DNA of 64,000 nucleotides, taken from assembly GCF_020085105.1 (NCBI RefSeq), contig NC_058053.1:13788888-13852887 (forward strand), in the 5' to 3' direction. The translations under genes and the position numbers were made by a program. Below, piece by piece: positions 23,761 to 36,081 of the stretch. This DNA is from Siniperca chuatsi (taxonomy: Eukaryota > Chordata > Actinopteri > Centrarchiformes > Sinipercidae). Positions within the stretch are counted from its first letter, which is position 1. The number at the start of each line of letters is the position of its first letter. The notes under the pieces are model-generated. The model worked only from the letters and a program-made list of their open reading frames with translations, was not told the origin of the DNA and did not search any database.

Positions 23761-24244
23761 AGAGACTGTCTCCACCTCTGTTGTTGTTCGTGTATTACAG
23801 AATGCATACCAAACATTCCACCGTGCGGCTGTTTGTGGATGTGATATTCTGACGAGATTCAGTGTATTTTCATGACCTACGGAGAATAAAAATTAAACTA
23901 AAGTAGTAAATTCAAGTTCTATGTTTAGGTATAATGATAATTATTAATGGCAGTGAAGGATTCCATTTAGTTCGGAGGCAGCAGTCCACCGATGATCAAT
24001 ATGAGCTTCAATGGCCATGATACAAATTGGTGTGGTTTTATAGAAGCCTGAATAAAAATGATCACTCAGTGATCACTCACACATTTTTAAGAGACGCTGT
24101 AATAAAAAATAGACTTTAGCTTAGGTCACGCAAAACAGCCATAAAATAAAACATTGAGAAAACAGACGCTTTCTCAATATGACATTTTAAAAGTCTAATT
24201 GGTAAATTATATCAAGGATGAGTTAAATGGTTCGCAATTGGAGT

Positions 24245-24610
24245 AAAGGATCAGTCCACCCAAATTACAAAACAACATATTTCACAACTGAATGAATGGT
24301 ATGTACTCATGCAGATACTTTGATTTTATTTGCCCATTTTTAAGCTATAACCTCCCCTGTAACTTCTGCCACCACCCCAATACAATGGAGATTAATGCAA
24401 TTTCACTTGTGGCACTAGAGCAATCCGTTTTCATTAATAACAGCAATTATAATAAACTGCTTCCTCTAAAAATAAAAACAGTGATTTTTACAGAATATCC
24501 AGAAGAAGTCTCAGTAGTGGATATTGCAAAACCTCTGAAAATAAAATAGAGACTATCTGCATTGGACAATGGGAAATTTGCTCTTAATTATTTTGGTGAA
24601 CTGATCCTTT
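24245..24610. mobile_element. Second non-autonomous inverted-repeat element
   Basis: The left end AAAGGATCAGTCCACCCAAA and the right end TTTTGGTGAACTGATCCTTT are inverted copies. The ends resemble those of the element at 2656-3106, and the inside also carries a CAATACAATGGAGATTAATG segment and an AGAAGTCTCAG segment typical of the same fish family. It is about 366 bp with no transposase frame. Confidence 0.75.
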
Positions 24611-24685
24611 GAAGATTAGGTTTTGTACTTCTATTATGGATTGTGTGCAGTAGGACCCTCTTAATGTGAGTGACGGGTGGTGGTG

Positions 24686-24716
24686 GTGTGTGTATGTGTG
24701 TGTGTGTGTGGGGGGG
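24686..24716. repeat. (TG)n microsatellite ending in a G run
   Basis: About 12 TG units with one interruption, followed by seven G. Confidence 0.9.
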
Positions 24717-25783
24717 TCTTTATTGGAGCAGGTAAGAGGGGCAGGCTGGGCTATAAATCAAAGACAATCTACTGCCACTGTCACCTGCTGATTGGAAAAC
24801 CAACACTGGCAGAAAATGTGAATTAATGGCGACCTTCAGCAAGGTACAAGCACCATGCTATAACCACTGTCTTGTTCTGCCTTTATAGTCTCCCTAAACA
24901 GTTAAACCTTCAGTTGTTTTGTGTCACCACTGTCAGCTAGAACAAATAAGACAGATACGATCAAATTAAATATTATCTACATGGTTAAAGACCTATATTC
25001 TCTTTCACTAACTCATCAACCCACATGCGCACTGTGGTAATATCTAGAAAGAACATAACATAGACCCTCTAATTGTGGCTCTGCTTTAGCTTTATAATGA
25101 AAAATTAGGTCCCCAAAGCTTAGTAATCACTGAAATTATCCATGTGAGCCCACGATGACACCAGTGTCCTATTGGCAGGGTCACCAGGAGAGCATTTAGA
25201 GAAGTTCACCAGGCCAACAGGAGTCAACGGGTCAGCATTAGAGGAAAGGGAGAGAGGTCTGATTCAGCACTCTGCTCAGGGTACTAAAGGGGGGGCGGCG
25301 GGGTACACAGAGAGGCAATTGAACCACCACCTTTTATGAAACAGTGAAAGGAAAGGTTATCTCTGTGTTTGTGTAGCACTATAATAACACCTAAATAAAC
25401 CTGCACATGTATCTAATAATATTGTAAATTAATGTTATTATCACAGGTAGAATCATTTTGAGGGTTACCATAATTAAACAATTTCTAGGAAACCAGGACC
25501 TGGAATGAATATTTCCTTTATATGTAAAGCCTACAGTACATACAATATACCATTAAATCACTTCAAGCATGTTGTTTTGATATGAAAGGACAGCTTTTGC
25601 CAACAGAGGAACAAATAGATTTCCAGAGAGCGCCGTTCTCCTGAAGAAGATGTCCTTTCATTATAGATGGAGGTTTAGATTGCACATGCATAATCACTCG
25701 AACAGGCACAAACATGCATAGATGCAAAGATTACAAGATCACTAAGACACAAACCCATAGACACACAGAGACACAAGCTCACA

Positions 25784-25785
<2 letters not shown>

Positions 25786-25833
<48 letters not shown>
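25786..25833. repeat. (CA)n microsatellite
   Basis: About 24 uninterrupted CA units, the commonest type of vertebrate microsatellite. Confidence 0.97.
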
Positions 25834-25836
<3 letters not shown>

Positions 25837-28800
25837 GGTATTTCCAAGGGAAATAAGAGAGTGAGGTTATTTTAGGACATTGTGCTACTTGTTCTCACTC
25901 TTCCCTGAACTAATGAAAACAGTCTCTACCTGCAAACAACTCTGAGGTATATGAAGAAAGCGTTGCTCTCTGTTTTGTTCTCACAAATCACAACAGCAAT
26001 TACAGTCTCACAGCTCATTCTGTGAAAGGCAGAGAGAGACATTTCTCCTCACTTCCTCTGTGTGTTAAATTCCTGAGAAATGGTAGTGCCTCAATCAGTG
26101 TTGCACAGAGTTTCAGCAGCTCCAGGAAGCTTTTAGTAACAGCTCTGTGCCTTCCTGCCTCGATGGAAGGTTTGGGGCGTGCAACCCCTCTTTGGCAGAA
26201 GCAGATTCATTTCCCCCTGACTTTTGGCTGTAAATTACCCACAAAAAGGGAATTGTGAGTGCCTAAGTGTGTGGGTCATACAGAAAAAATGCCACATTCA
26301 CAACTCTGGTCTATAATTGAGGTGCTGATGTGGGGGTGGTGTTCATGACAACCCTGCTCAGTTATCCAAAAATGAATGACTCACTTTACTGGTTCTGTGT
26401 GTAATAATGAACAATTGAGGATGCTCTTTTTGAATGAGTAAGAAATACATTAGAGATTGTGGTTAGATGTTTGAAATGACTAGATGGTCTTTCATAATCC
26501 ACCATCCATTATGTGGTACATAATCTGTGTTTGATTCACAGCAATGGACAACTTGGATATCATCACACTGGTGAAGGCAGGTTTAGGTTTAGGTATATAT
26601 ATATATGACTTTCATAGTGTTAACTTATTGTACAAAACATGTGGCAAGGCAATTTAGAAATCAAGAAACAGGAAATTGAAAATCACTGCAGCCATCTGAT
26701 GTGTGAAATGATCTTTATTACATCTCAAGTTATTTCTCTATGAAAAGAAGCTTTGATGGTAGATGACAATTCACTTTTATTGATCCCTGACAACACTTTT
26801 CCTTATAACCACTTTATGAAGTGATCATAAAGACAGGGTTGCAAATACAAATGGTTTAATACATTATAGGCCTACATGATATCACACAATGTAGTCTTCT
26901 TTTTCAATGTTATGATAAGTGTATGATAAATGGTTTGTATTCATATTCCTCACTGACATTTTTACACACATATTTAAAGCTGAATACTTTCTAATATATG
27001 AGAGGAAATACTTGACAGCAGCAGGAAAGGTTTTGGTATTGTGCAGCTTGGCCCTCATTTTTCTCATGGCAAATGTCCCGAGAATGAGAGTCATATGTGT
27101 ACAAAGGCCTGACACTGACATAAAGAGCAGCGCCACTGGGCTGTTTCATTGTGTACATTCTGCTGCCAGGCAACTCTCCAAACTTTATTGTAAACATTGT
27201 ATGGTGCTGTTCAGCCTCAGCATAATGCCATTGTCCACATTCTCTCCATGGTAGTCAATGCATTCATCTTGACAATGATTTAAAGTTTACTTTGGTGGAG
27301 GCAGCCTGCCATCAACTCTCACCAAAATATTACCAAACTATCACTACTTTGCTAAGAGTTGTTATCTCTGTGCAATCAATATACATGGCATGCTTTATTA
27401 TAAAATAGTCTTGAGCGAAAATGAAATCAGCACAGTCCATCTCTCAGGAACAGCATTTACAATTCGTTCCTAAAAGTTTGAGGTCAAATTCATTATTAAG
27501 ATAAATACATGTTTATTGTGATGACCAAGAAAGCTCACTGTGGGATAAAATTTATGGGGATCACAGCAGGAGACTCTGACACAGTAACATTTTGCACATC
27601 AGTTTATATGGCATAACAGGTAGCGCTTTGTTACTTTGCAGCAATGTTTGTATCATAACATCAGAAATCTCCCCAAAACCCAAACTTATTTTGTTGCCTG
27701 CATTTTCACTTTTTATACACTAATGCTTTATTTGGTCATCTGGTAAGCAGTTGAATAATCTCAGATGAATCCTATCATCCCTTATAATCAAAAGAGACGC
27801 CATGAATGAATGGCCCTATTCTATAGTCCATTCACTGAGAACCCCTGAGGAAGTGTGTTTAAGGATGTGCTTATGCGCCAAAAAGAATGTTTTCTACTAC
27901 TTTCAACATAGGATAACTGATAGTGTGAATGCTTCCTCTGTGTTTCCTGTTGCTGGTAGAAATTGTCTATCTGGAGCCTTAAGCTTTAACTTTCCTGCTG
28001 ATAAAATTTTCATGATCTTCGGTAATGAAGCGCACTAGAGGGCTCTTTATTTGAGCCGAGATGCCTGCAGGGTAGCTAGGGACTTTCTTCTTAACCTCAT
28101 ATGCCCTTTCACTTCTTCAGTTTTGTTCCATCTCCACTTACTTTTTGCACTATTTTACCCTACAAAGCGACAAAACTGACATTTAGTCTGCTCTATAAGG
28201 CTATTATCTTCTCTAGTCAGTTGCTATAATCTAAAAATGATTGAGAGCGTTTGGAAAATCAACAGATGCCAACTTGTGCTCAGTGTTTAGTCAGGACAAA
28301 AGAGCAAATACAGTATCTACATCACAACTGCAACAACAAGAATCCAGCTTTTTGCAGGCTGTATTTGTACAGCTTATAGAGATGAGATCTATATACAGTC
28401 GATTGTGATCATCCCACATGCCACATCAAGTACAACCAATCCCTTGAGAACATACAGTATATGCAACCCAACACCTTGCTTTGCAGGTACTGGGAATAGT
28501 AATAGTGAGGGAATATTTGTTGATGCCAACATTTCCCACGGAAATAAAAGCATTGAGTGGAGTATTCAGATATTTCCGTCACATCCATATCACCTCACCC
28601 TGCTGTGGGAAACACACCGCTGTGACCCTCCCCGTCCACATGACTATTGATTTTGGATGTGTGAAATGCCTTATCTTATACTGACAAATTAGAAATCAAT
28701 GCATGTGTTTGAGGACAACCAGTAATACAATGTAGGCTCACTTTGGGGGAATTTGACTGTTGACATCAGTCAAATAAAATGAGGATTAGCATAAAGTTAA

Positions 28801-31800
28801 ATAAGGTAAAATATAATTTGACTAAAAGTGGAAATTTTGTGTTTAAAATAAGAACTCTGTTGACAGAGGTGACACAAAACTAATTTTTGGTATTATAGTG
28901 ATTCAGTGATACTTGAAGTAACTTGAAGGATATATGGTTAATCAACTCTTTAAAGGACTATTAAAGAGATGTTCAAGGATGTTAGAATTAGTTTGGTTGT
29001 TACCCATTGCCTTGCACACAGTATAAACTACATTTTGTTCAATGAGGGGTTTGTGGTTTAGCTCTAATGTAACAGAAACAGGGAGAAAACTTCTTCTCGC
29101 TATCGATCAGGAAATTCTATAAGCTGACAGGAAAGTATTCTTGCAGTTTCTGCATAGTCAAAAACTGTTAAGAGCAACATATTTAGGTCACTCCATAGAT
29201 TTGTTGTATGTTTTTGATCCTCCCTGGACTTTGGCCTGTAAAAAATACCTTAGCCTACAAGAGTCAATAAGAGTCCAAAAATCATAAAATGCTCCATAAA
29301 GATTTAGAATAAATGAGAAATTGTATAATATTCTCAGAACTACAGAATCTTCTCAAGTTTCTCAACATACTCATCCCCACCCTCTTCAAATAGCAGGAAG
29401 CCCCTGAGGCCAGAGCGTAAACCAAAACAATACTGTGTGCGGCTTTAGCTTCTGATGGAAACCAAGGTGGCTCAGTGGTCTGCTCTGATGCCATGCACAT
29501 CTACTTTCACATATTCCAGGAAAAAACACAAATGGTACATAGTGAGATAAATTGTTTTGGCACTACAATTCGGATTAACAATACTACGCATAATGCAAGT
29601 ATTTGTATGAAGAAAAAGTGTGAAAGGACAAAATAAAGAGCGTAAAGAAGAAATTGTATTTTTATATATATTTTTTCCTTTCATTTATAGCAAGGTTTCT
29701 CTCCATTCTCCACCACCTCTCTCTGGGCTCCTGAAATCTGATCTATGTGTTTCCCCCCTGCATTCCTCCTCTCCCCCCTCCCCTCAGTGAGTCCTGAGTC
29801 CTCAGCTCTGCCCCCTCTGTCTGATCTTGCGTTTCTGCAGACCTACAGCAGATTGTTTATTTTGCTAGACTCAGAGGAAACATGGATGGACCCTTCATTG
29901 GCTCAAGATTTACTGCTGAGCTCCAACCAGGCTCCAGTGTGATGTCTATCTAGAACAGGGCCCCCTATAACACCAAGCTTTAGTATCGTTTTCACCACTG
30001 ACACGTCACAAAGGACAATGGGATTGCCTGCTTGGGGAATACGGCATTAGATGATCACATCAGTTGATACATTGTGGTATTTTGCATACAAATAATCCAC
30101 TCATCCTACTAATCGTGGATATTGGGGGCACAGATCATTAGATAAACCACATGCACCATTGTCCGATAATGGACAAAGGGCAAAAAACACATCTGACCCT
30201 TTCGTATGTCTTCTTCAGGGCAAGCTGGATGATGCTGGAAAAGGACACCACATCTCCCCAGAGATCATTGCTGCTGAAAATGTATGAGGCCTCTCTGCAC
30301 CATTGATGTCCTCTTGGAAGTGGTGAGGTCAGGGTATTAGACAAAAATCACGTTGGGAGACTCATTTCTCAACAGAAAAACATCACACTTTATTGTGTAC
30401 ATTGAGCATATAGCCTACAGTATATCTGTTTTAAGTGGCTACATGTAACAAAGATTGATTACAGGTCTGAAGGCAACAATAGTTTATAATAAACATGAAG
30501 CACCCAGTATATTCCTCTTCTTTTTCTTTTCAAAACTTCAGTATGGGTTATTGGAGTGGTAATACACTGCGGTCTGAGGTCTCACAATGCAGGAAATGTA
30601 CATATTGTTGACAGAAATGCTTCTCTGCGAGATAAATGAGGGCACACTTGCCTTTCAGCCTATGTGAGTGTTGTAGTTGACAGTAATGCATTGTGGAGGC
30701 AATTATGATTTATGAGTCACACAAGGGAGAGTGGTGCATTCAGTACTTACTTTGGAAGAAAAAAAGAGAAAGAGAGAGAGACCGATCAAACAGACCAAAT
30801 TGCCACATGAAAGTGAAGGGAGTATTCATAAATCTGTCTCATCATGTTTGCACTTTTCTCGTCTTTAGTGTTGTTCACTCTCACCCAGGCATGACAGGTA
30901 AGTTGATAAAGAGTGCATCAAAATTCCTGATTTTTTTCTGCCATCTGATATTCTGATGGTTTTTTGTAACATATTAATATCCTGAGCAGCCGACTGCATA
31001 ATAGAACTTCCTCCTCAGGAAAGATGAACAAAGGGAGGATTGAGGACTGAACAGAAAGAGAAAATATGAACTGGTATGAATGGTTGTGTGGTCATTGAAA
31101 TTACTCATATGCCTCACCCCATGTTCAATTATCAAATCATTGCTTATCAGTATACCACAGTCTAAATGACATTTTTCTTTATCAGACCCACAAGACAAGA
31201 GTTATGTCAGATTGCCATAAATCCAGAGTTCAAAGCAACCATGGAAAATAAGTGAAAGAGAGTTTTTAAAATATGAACTGAGGTTGTTTTTAGCACTCTG
31301 GGACTGTAAGTCATTCCAAGCAGGAGCAGAGGTTGAGGGAGGAATGTCAGTGAGGGTCAGAGACGACAACCTCTGTGGCAGGACTCTAAAAAAACGATGC
31401 TTGGAGGAGATTAGAGTCCCACTGTGCTGGACCGGCCACATGAAGGTCTGCACTAATTCATACTGATAATGGAGACAAGAAATGCTCATCCACTTATCCT
31501 GCTCTATCATTTGTAGTCAGTTCTGGATTAAATCAGTTACAGACTGAGACTGAGAAAACTTTGTTGGCTAATTTAACCTAACACATACCTCCCTGTGTAC
31601 AACAATTTAAATGATTTTAAGCAATTGACATTAGTTGATTTTGAAATAGAAATTGTTGAACATTGTTTCTTTCCGAGCACAAAAATGAAACCTGTACCCT
31701 GGTTTCTTTCACAGAAAGGCAATAAATTCCAGCATATGTGCCTCCTGGCCATGGTGAGGTGAGGTAATAGACAGCCGTGTGAGAAAGTTAGGAAATGAAA

Positions 31801-34329
31801 TATGAATAATATCCCCAGGAGACGCTGTCACATATCCATGAGAAAGGTACAAAAAGTACTGTAGGCCAACTGATCAACATATTTCAAATGCATCACGATG
31901 AAAATCTGAAGCAAGTTGAGCCATGTTTGGAAATCTCACGAATGATGATGTTATCATCTGCAGTAAATATCACAATTATTAAAATATTGACTTGTAAATT
32001 GGAAAAATATTGGATGATCTATATAAAGATAAAGTTTCATTAGATCAACTTGTGATTTTTCCACATTCCCAGTGAGGGGCTTTAAATAAAGTAAGATATC
32101 AGTTCAGTTGTATTATGGTAATTATTAAAAAGCTTGTTACACCTTTACTACCAACTGGCAAATGTACATTTGGAAAATATTACATGGGAATTGTGGATAT
32201 CAGCACAATGGGGATCTGTTTTTTGATTTTACACTACTACCATGCTGACACTTCAAATATAAATGACCATATTCACTTGGTTTTATAGCTTTAGTGGACT
32301 GTACACAATACTCTGAGAATCTTCAATAACTTAAGGTTAAAGCCACTGTAAGGAAGTTAAGAAGATACTGCATCTCAATAAGTCACTCTTAGCTGCCATC
32401 TACTGGTTTTTCTTTTTGTGCTGCTAGTATTTCTTGGGTTGCCCTTTGCTGGGGAGAGAGCTCTCACTGTGGCACACAATACAGTCTGGCACATGGGTGC
32501 ATCTAGTCAAGGTCAGAGGGGATACAAATCAGAAATATAAACCTACAACATGTGCAGCCATACCTCTACATAAAACAACAGAGGTTTGGTGAACTGTAAA
32601 AGCATTAGTTATATAGAAACAGGAAGAGCTTTAACCATAATGTCACCAGGACAGAGTATTGCATCATTATTCACTTACTGTAGGTTCATGCTGAAAAAAG
32701 GGATGCATGTAGGAAAATGACTAATATACATGTATGGCATTAAGAACGCAGAGAGACCCCAAGGTAGCCCGTTGGGTTTTAAAAGAAGTGAAAAGAATAT
32801 ATCGAAAAAGAAAACAAAACTAGAATGAGTAATACAGTGCCTGAAAAAAAAACTGTCTGGGTAAATTAAGCTACTGCAGTATTCATGTATGAATGTTTAT
32901 GTTTTATGCCCAAACAACATAAGGTTAACAGTCTATATCAATGCCAAATGAAAACAAATGCTGCAAAAGAAGTGCAACCATGTACAGTAATGTGCACTAA
33001 TCGTCCACTTGTGGCTGTGGCCCAATATTTCCTAACAATTAAATATTCTACCATCATCATTCAACATTTCTTTCTCATTAGGGATTTCATAAATTTGGCT
33101 CTGAACAGGTTTTGAGAAGTGCATTGGAGGGAGCATAAGGAGGCCTTAACATCACATGTTACTGAGTCTTGGCCACAACATAAGAACCTGATCCCATGTG
33201 GTATAAATTGTGGCTACAAATTGCTTTTTTAACCATAAATATCACCAGGGGGCACCATAGCTCAGCAAAGCACACCTTTACATAATGGTAATGTTCGTTG
33301 TTGAACAGTCAAGTTAAGCTCACTGAATGCACATGTGAATTGTTTTGTCAAGAATATATTATATATATTATTTTTCCTTAAATACTCGTCTTATGTGTTC
33401 TCACATTTGCAGAAATTTGTTGGATGAGCGTACGTGTGTGCTCCCCTGTGCTGAGGTCCTGCTCTGTACCGAACTCATGCTTTACTAGCTAACCTGTTGT
33501 CCCAGTTCACTGTCTCTTTGGTCAACTACTGTGTGGTGGAAGCTAAGTAAACTTTGCCAGAAGTAACCCATCAAGGCTAGGAATTGTGGGTTTTGCGGTT
33601 TTCTCTTCATAATGGTGGTTTTCAAGGAGTAAAGTGGAACAGATGACCAAATCTACTGTAATCTACTGTACTCATCGTGCATTCAGTACACACTGACATC
33701 ACTGTTGGCTAAATTAACAATGTTTAAACTGAGCCCAGTGGTCAGCTATGTCACATGTGCACACACAGAATACAGAAGAAAAAGAAAGATGAACATTTCC
33801 ATATATAACATTTAAAAAAGAAGAAACATCAGACAAAGATAAGCACACAGACATTCAGTTAGAGGCCTTTTTTGGTGCAGACATTTTGATTTGTCATAGC
33901 AGGAAAAGCACAGGTGTTACTAATATCATTAACAATGGCTCTTCTCTATTAAAATGCCCCAGTAAGCCATAACAGTGTGACAGAGAGTCAGCATGGGCAA
34001 TACCAGGACCCTTAGACTGAAGCAGCTAAATGAAATTCAGTAATTGTAAATTTTATTATTTACACCTGTGATTTTCCTATTATGTCAAAATGTGTCCTGT
34101 GAAAAAGGATTCAGTTACGATAGAACAGTCATAGAGATTTTTCACTTCCTAAATATTTCCAAAGCAGAAATAACATCAACAAAAGCAAAAAGTGAGGAAT
34201 ATCTGACTCTTAAGAAGTTATTTTTTTAAATTTCAGTTTGCTGATCTTAAATTGAGAGATAAACTATTCCAAAGTTTTGAGACAAGGACAGTATATAATA
34301 TATGTTATATCTTGTCTTCATACCTTTTA

Positions 34330-34400
34330 TGTCAGTATGTAAAGCACTTTGAATTGCCTTGTTCTTGAAAGGTGCTATACAAATAGACTTGAATTGCCTG
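34330..34400 (+). repeat. Dispersed fish repeat tail (LINE-type 3' end)
   Basis: GTAAAGCACTTTGAATTGCC followed by GAAAGGTGCTATACAAATAG is a 3' tail I recognise from many fish repeats, where it is followed by a short simple repeat. Only the tail is recognisable here. Confidence 0.55.
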
Positions 34401-34689
34401 TTACCAACTTTCATTGTTTTGGTAATTGAATTAATTGCACGATGGTACATATTCTTAAATAATAAAGTAGTGTTTAATAAAATGACCACAATAGGGGCCC
34501 AACTGCAAATTTTGGCCCATGGGCCCCCTAACAGGTTAATCCGGCCATGCTCAGGCAGGCTCAATTCTGTCGACAGAACTTGTTGAACGTTCAATAATGT
34601 AATAAAAAATGTTGGACTAAAATGAGCACAGCATAACTCTACTTTGGGGACAGTTTTCACATGCACAACAGCCTGCAGACGCGTAGGCT

Positions 34690-34941
34690 GGAAGAACCCT
34701 CAACCAGCTAACCACCCAGCGCTCCTCCGAGCTCCGCGCTGATTGGCCAGTGTCGGGTAAAGGCGGAAGTCTACAGAGCAGGGGGATTCCCCGAGGGAAG
34801 TTCCCAACTCAACTAGGCTATGTAAAACAGACATTGCCATATCCTCTCCAGCGCTTCGTAACTTTGCATCTGAAGATTAGGCGACGACGCTGCGGTCGTT
34901 TCAAAACAATAAATTCGACTTTAACAGTTACTCGAATGAAG
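34690..34941 (+). promoter_or_regulatory. tank: tank promoter and untranslated first exon
   Basis: This is a CpG-rich segment in AT-rich surroundings. A strong donor (GAATGAAG then GTAAGAGG) at 34942 ends what looks like a non-coding first exon about 1 kb before the first coding exon. A CCAAT-type box (ATTGGCCA) is at 34742-34749. The start site is not fixed. Confidence 0.55.
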
Positions 34942-35982
34942 GTAAGAGGACACTCACTTACTGGCGGAGAGGGAAACTTATCTGGGGAGTTGTTGCTCGG
35001 TCGCTTTATCCACCACCGGTTGAATGAGCTATGGCTACCGGTCAGTTACGGTTTAAAGAATACGGAACTGTGCGGAGGTTTAGGTTTATGACACTTTAAA
35101 GCGCTCCACTGCTCTGTGTCGTTAGGCTCCAACGTTAGTGTTAATGTCCGCTTCTAACTCAGCCTGTAGGTTAGGCTTTACTGTGGCTTCATCCAGGAGC
35201 CGCTGGTGTGTAGTATCACTGACAGGTAGTGTGTTACTATGCCATTTATAATGAAGATTGATCAATAATTGATGAGCAGCTCTGGGTGAAACTGACACCA
35301 GCCTCTTTCTTGTTTTACATCATCTCAACGCGTCCATGTAAATTATTACAACAGTAGGTATGGTGCTGAAATTGTCCAAAACTTGTTTGAAAGTCAGTTC
35401 TGACTCTGGTCAAGAGAAGACAAAAGTGTAAGGATTGTTTAGGTCAGTGGTCTAATACTAGTTGTGCAAGAAATTGCAAATGCATTGAGTAACTGTATTT
35501 ATTTGTCATTACTTTAAAATAGCTCAGCTGCTCATCATCATCTACAGCACATAATTTCTCACAGACCCAGAGCAAGGCATCGATTGTTGAAATGTGAATA
35601 CAATTTTGCTTTTGCATGTAAGATAATATTCCACCGGAACTGCCAATATTCTTTGGTAATAAGTGCAGATTAGGAAGTATGTTTACTCAGTTTTGTCATT
35701 GCATCAGTAGCTTACTTAAATCAACCAAAACATTTGACACCACTTTAAAGAGTTATTGATTCATTTTATTATTTTTAAAGCGTGTGAAGACAAGTTGACC
35801 GTTGTGTGTGGTGACATTATAAAACAAGCAAAAAGGGTCATTAACTCAATACTTTTTTAAAGTGCTGTCTTTGGGAGTGTGTTTCTTTTTGGAGTGAATT
35901 GTTGGTATGTTTTAAAACATTTTGGGATTTCGCTCATAGGGCTCATGTCTGCCGTGTCAGTGATGATTGTGGAGCACACGGC

Positions 35983-36081
35983 ATGGAAAGGAACATCGGA
36001 GACCAGCTCAACAAAGCTTTTGAAGCTTATCGCCAGGTCTCCATTGAAAAGGACAATGCTAAAAAGGAGCTGCAGCAAATG
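35983..36081 (+). CDS. tank: tank coding exon 1 (first coding)
   Basis: ATG at 35983 opens MERNIGDQLNKAFEAYRQ, like human MDKNIGEQLNKAYEAFRQ. Donor GTAACG at 36082. The exon's 5' end is probably after TCGCTCATAG at 35939, which leaves an out-of-frame upstream ATG at 35945. Confidence 0.93.

Larger units (their letters stand above)
24611..34325. other. Intergenic spacer between divergent rbms1 and tank
   Basis: No exon, RNA gene or named mobile element is visible apart from the microsatellites noted separately. Open frames are short and AT-rich. It may hold distal regulatory sequence or an unrecognised alternative first exon of rbms1. Confidence 0.5.

Noticed and set aside
34247-34666. 139-codon minus-strand open frame
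   Set aside because: It overlaps the dispersed repeat tail and other repeat-like text near 34490-34560; no protein family is recognised.
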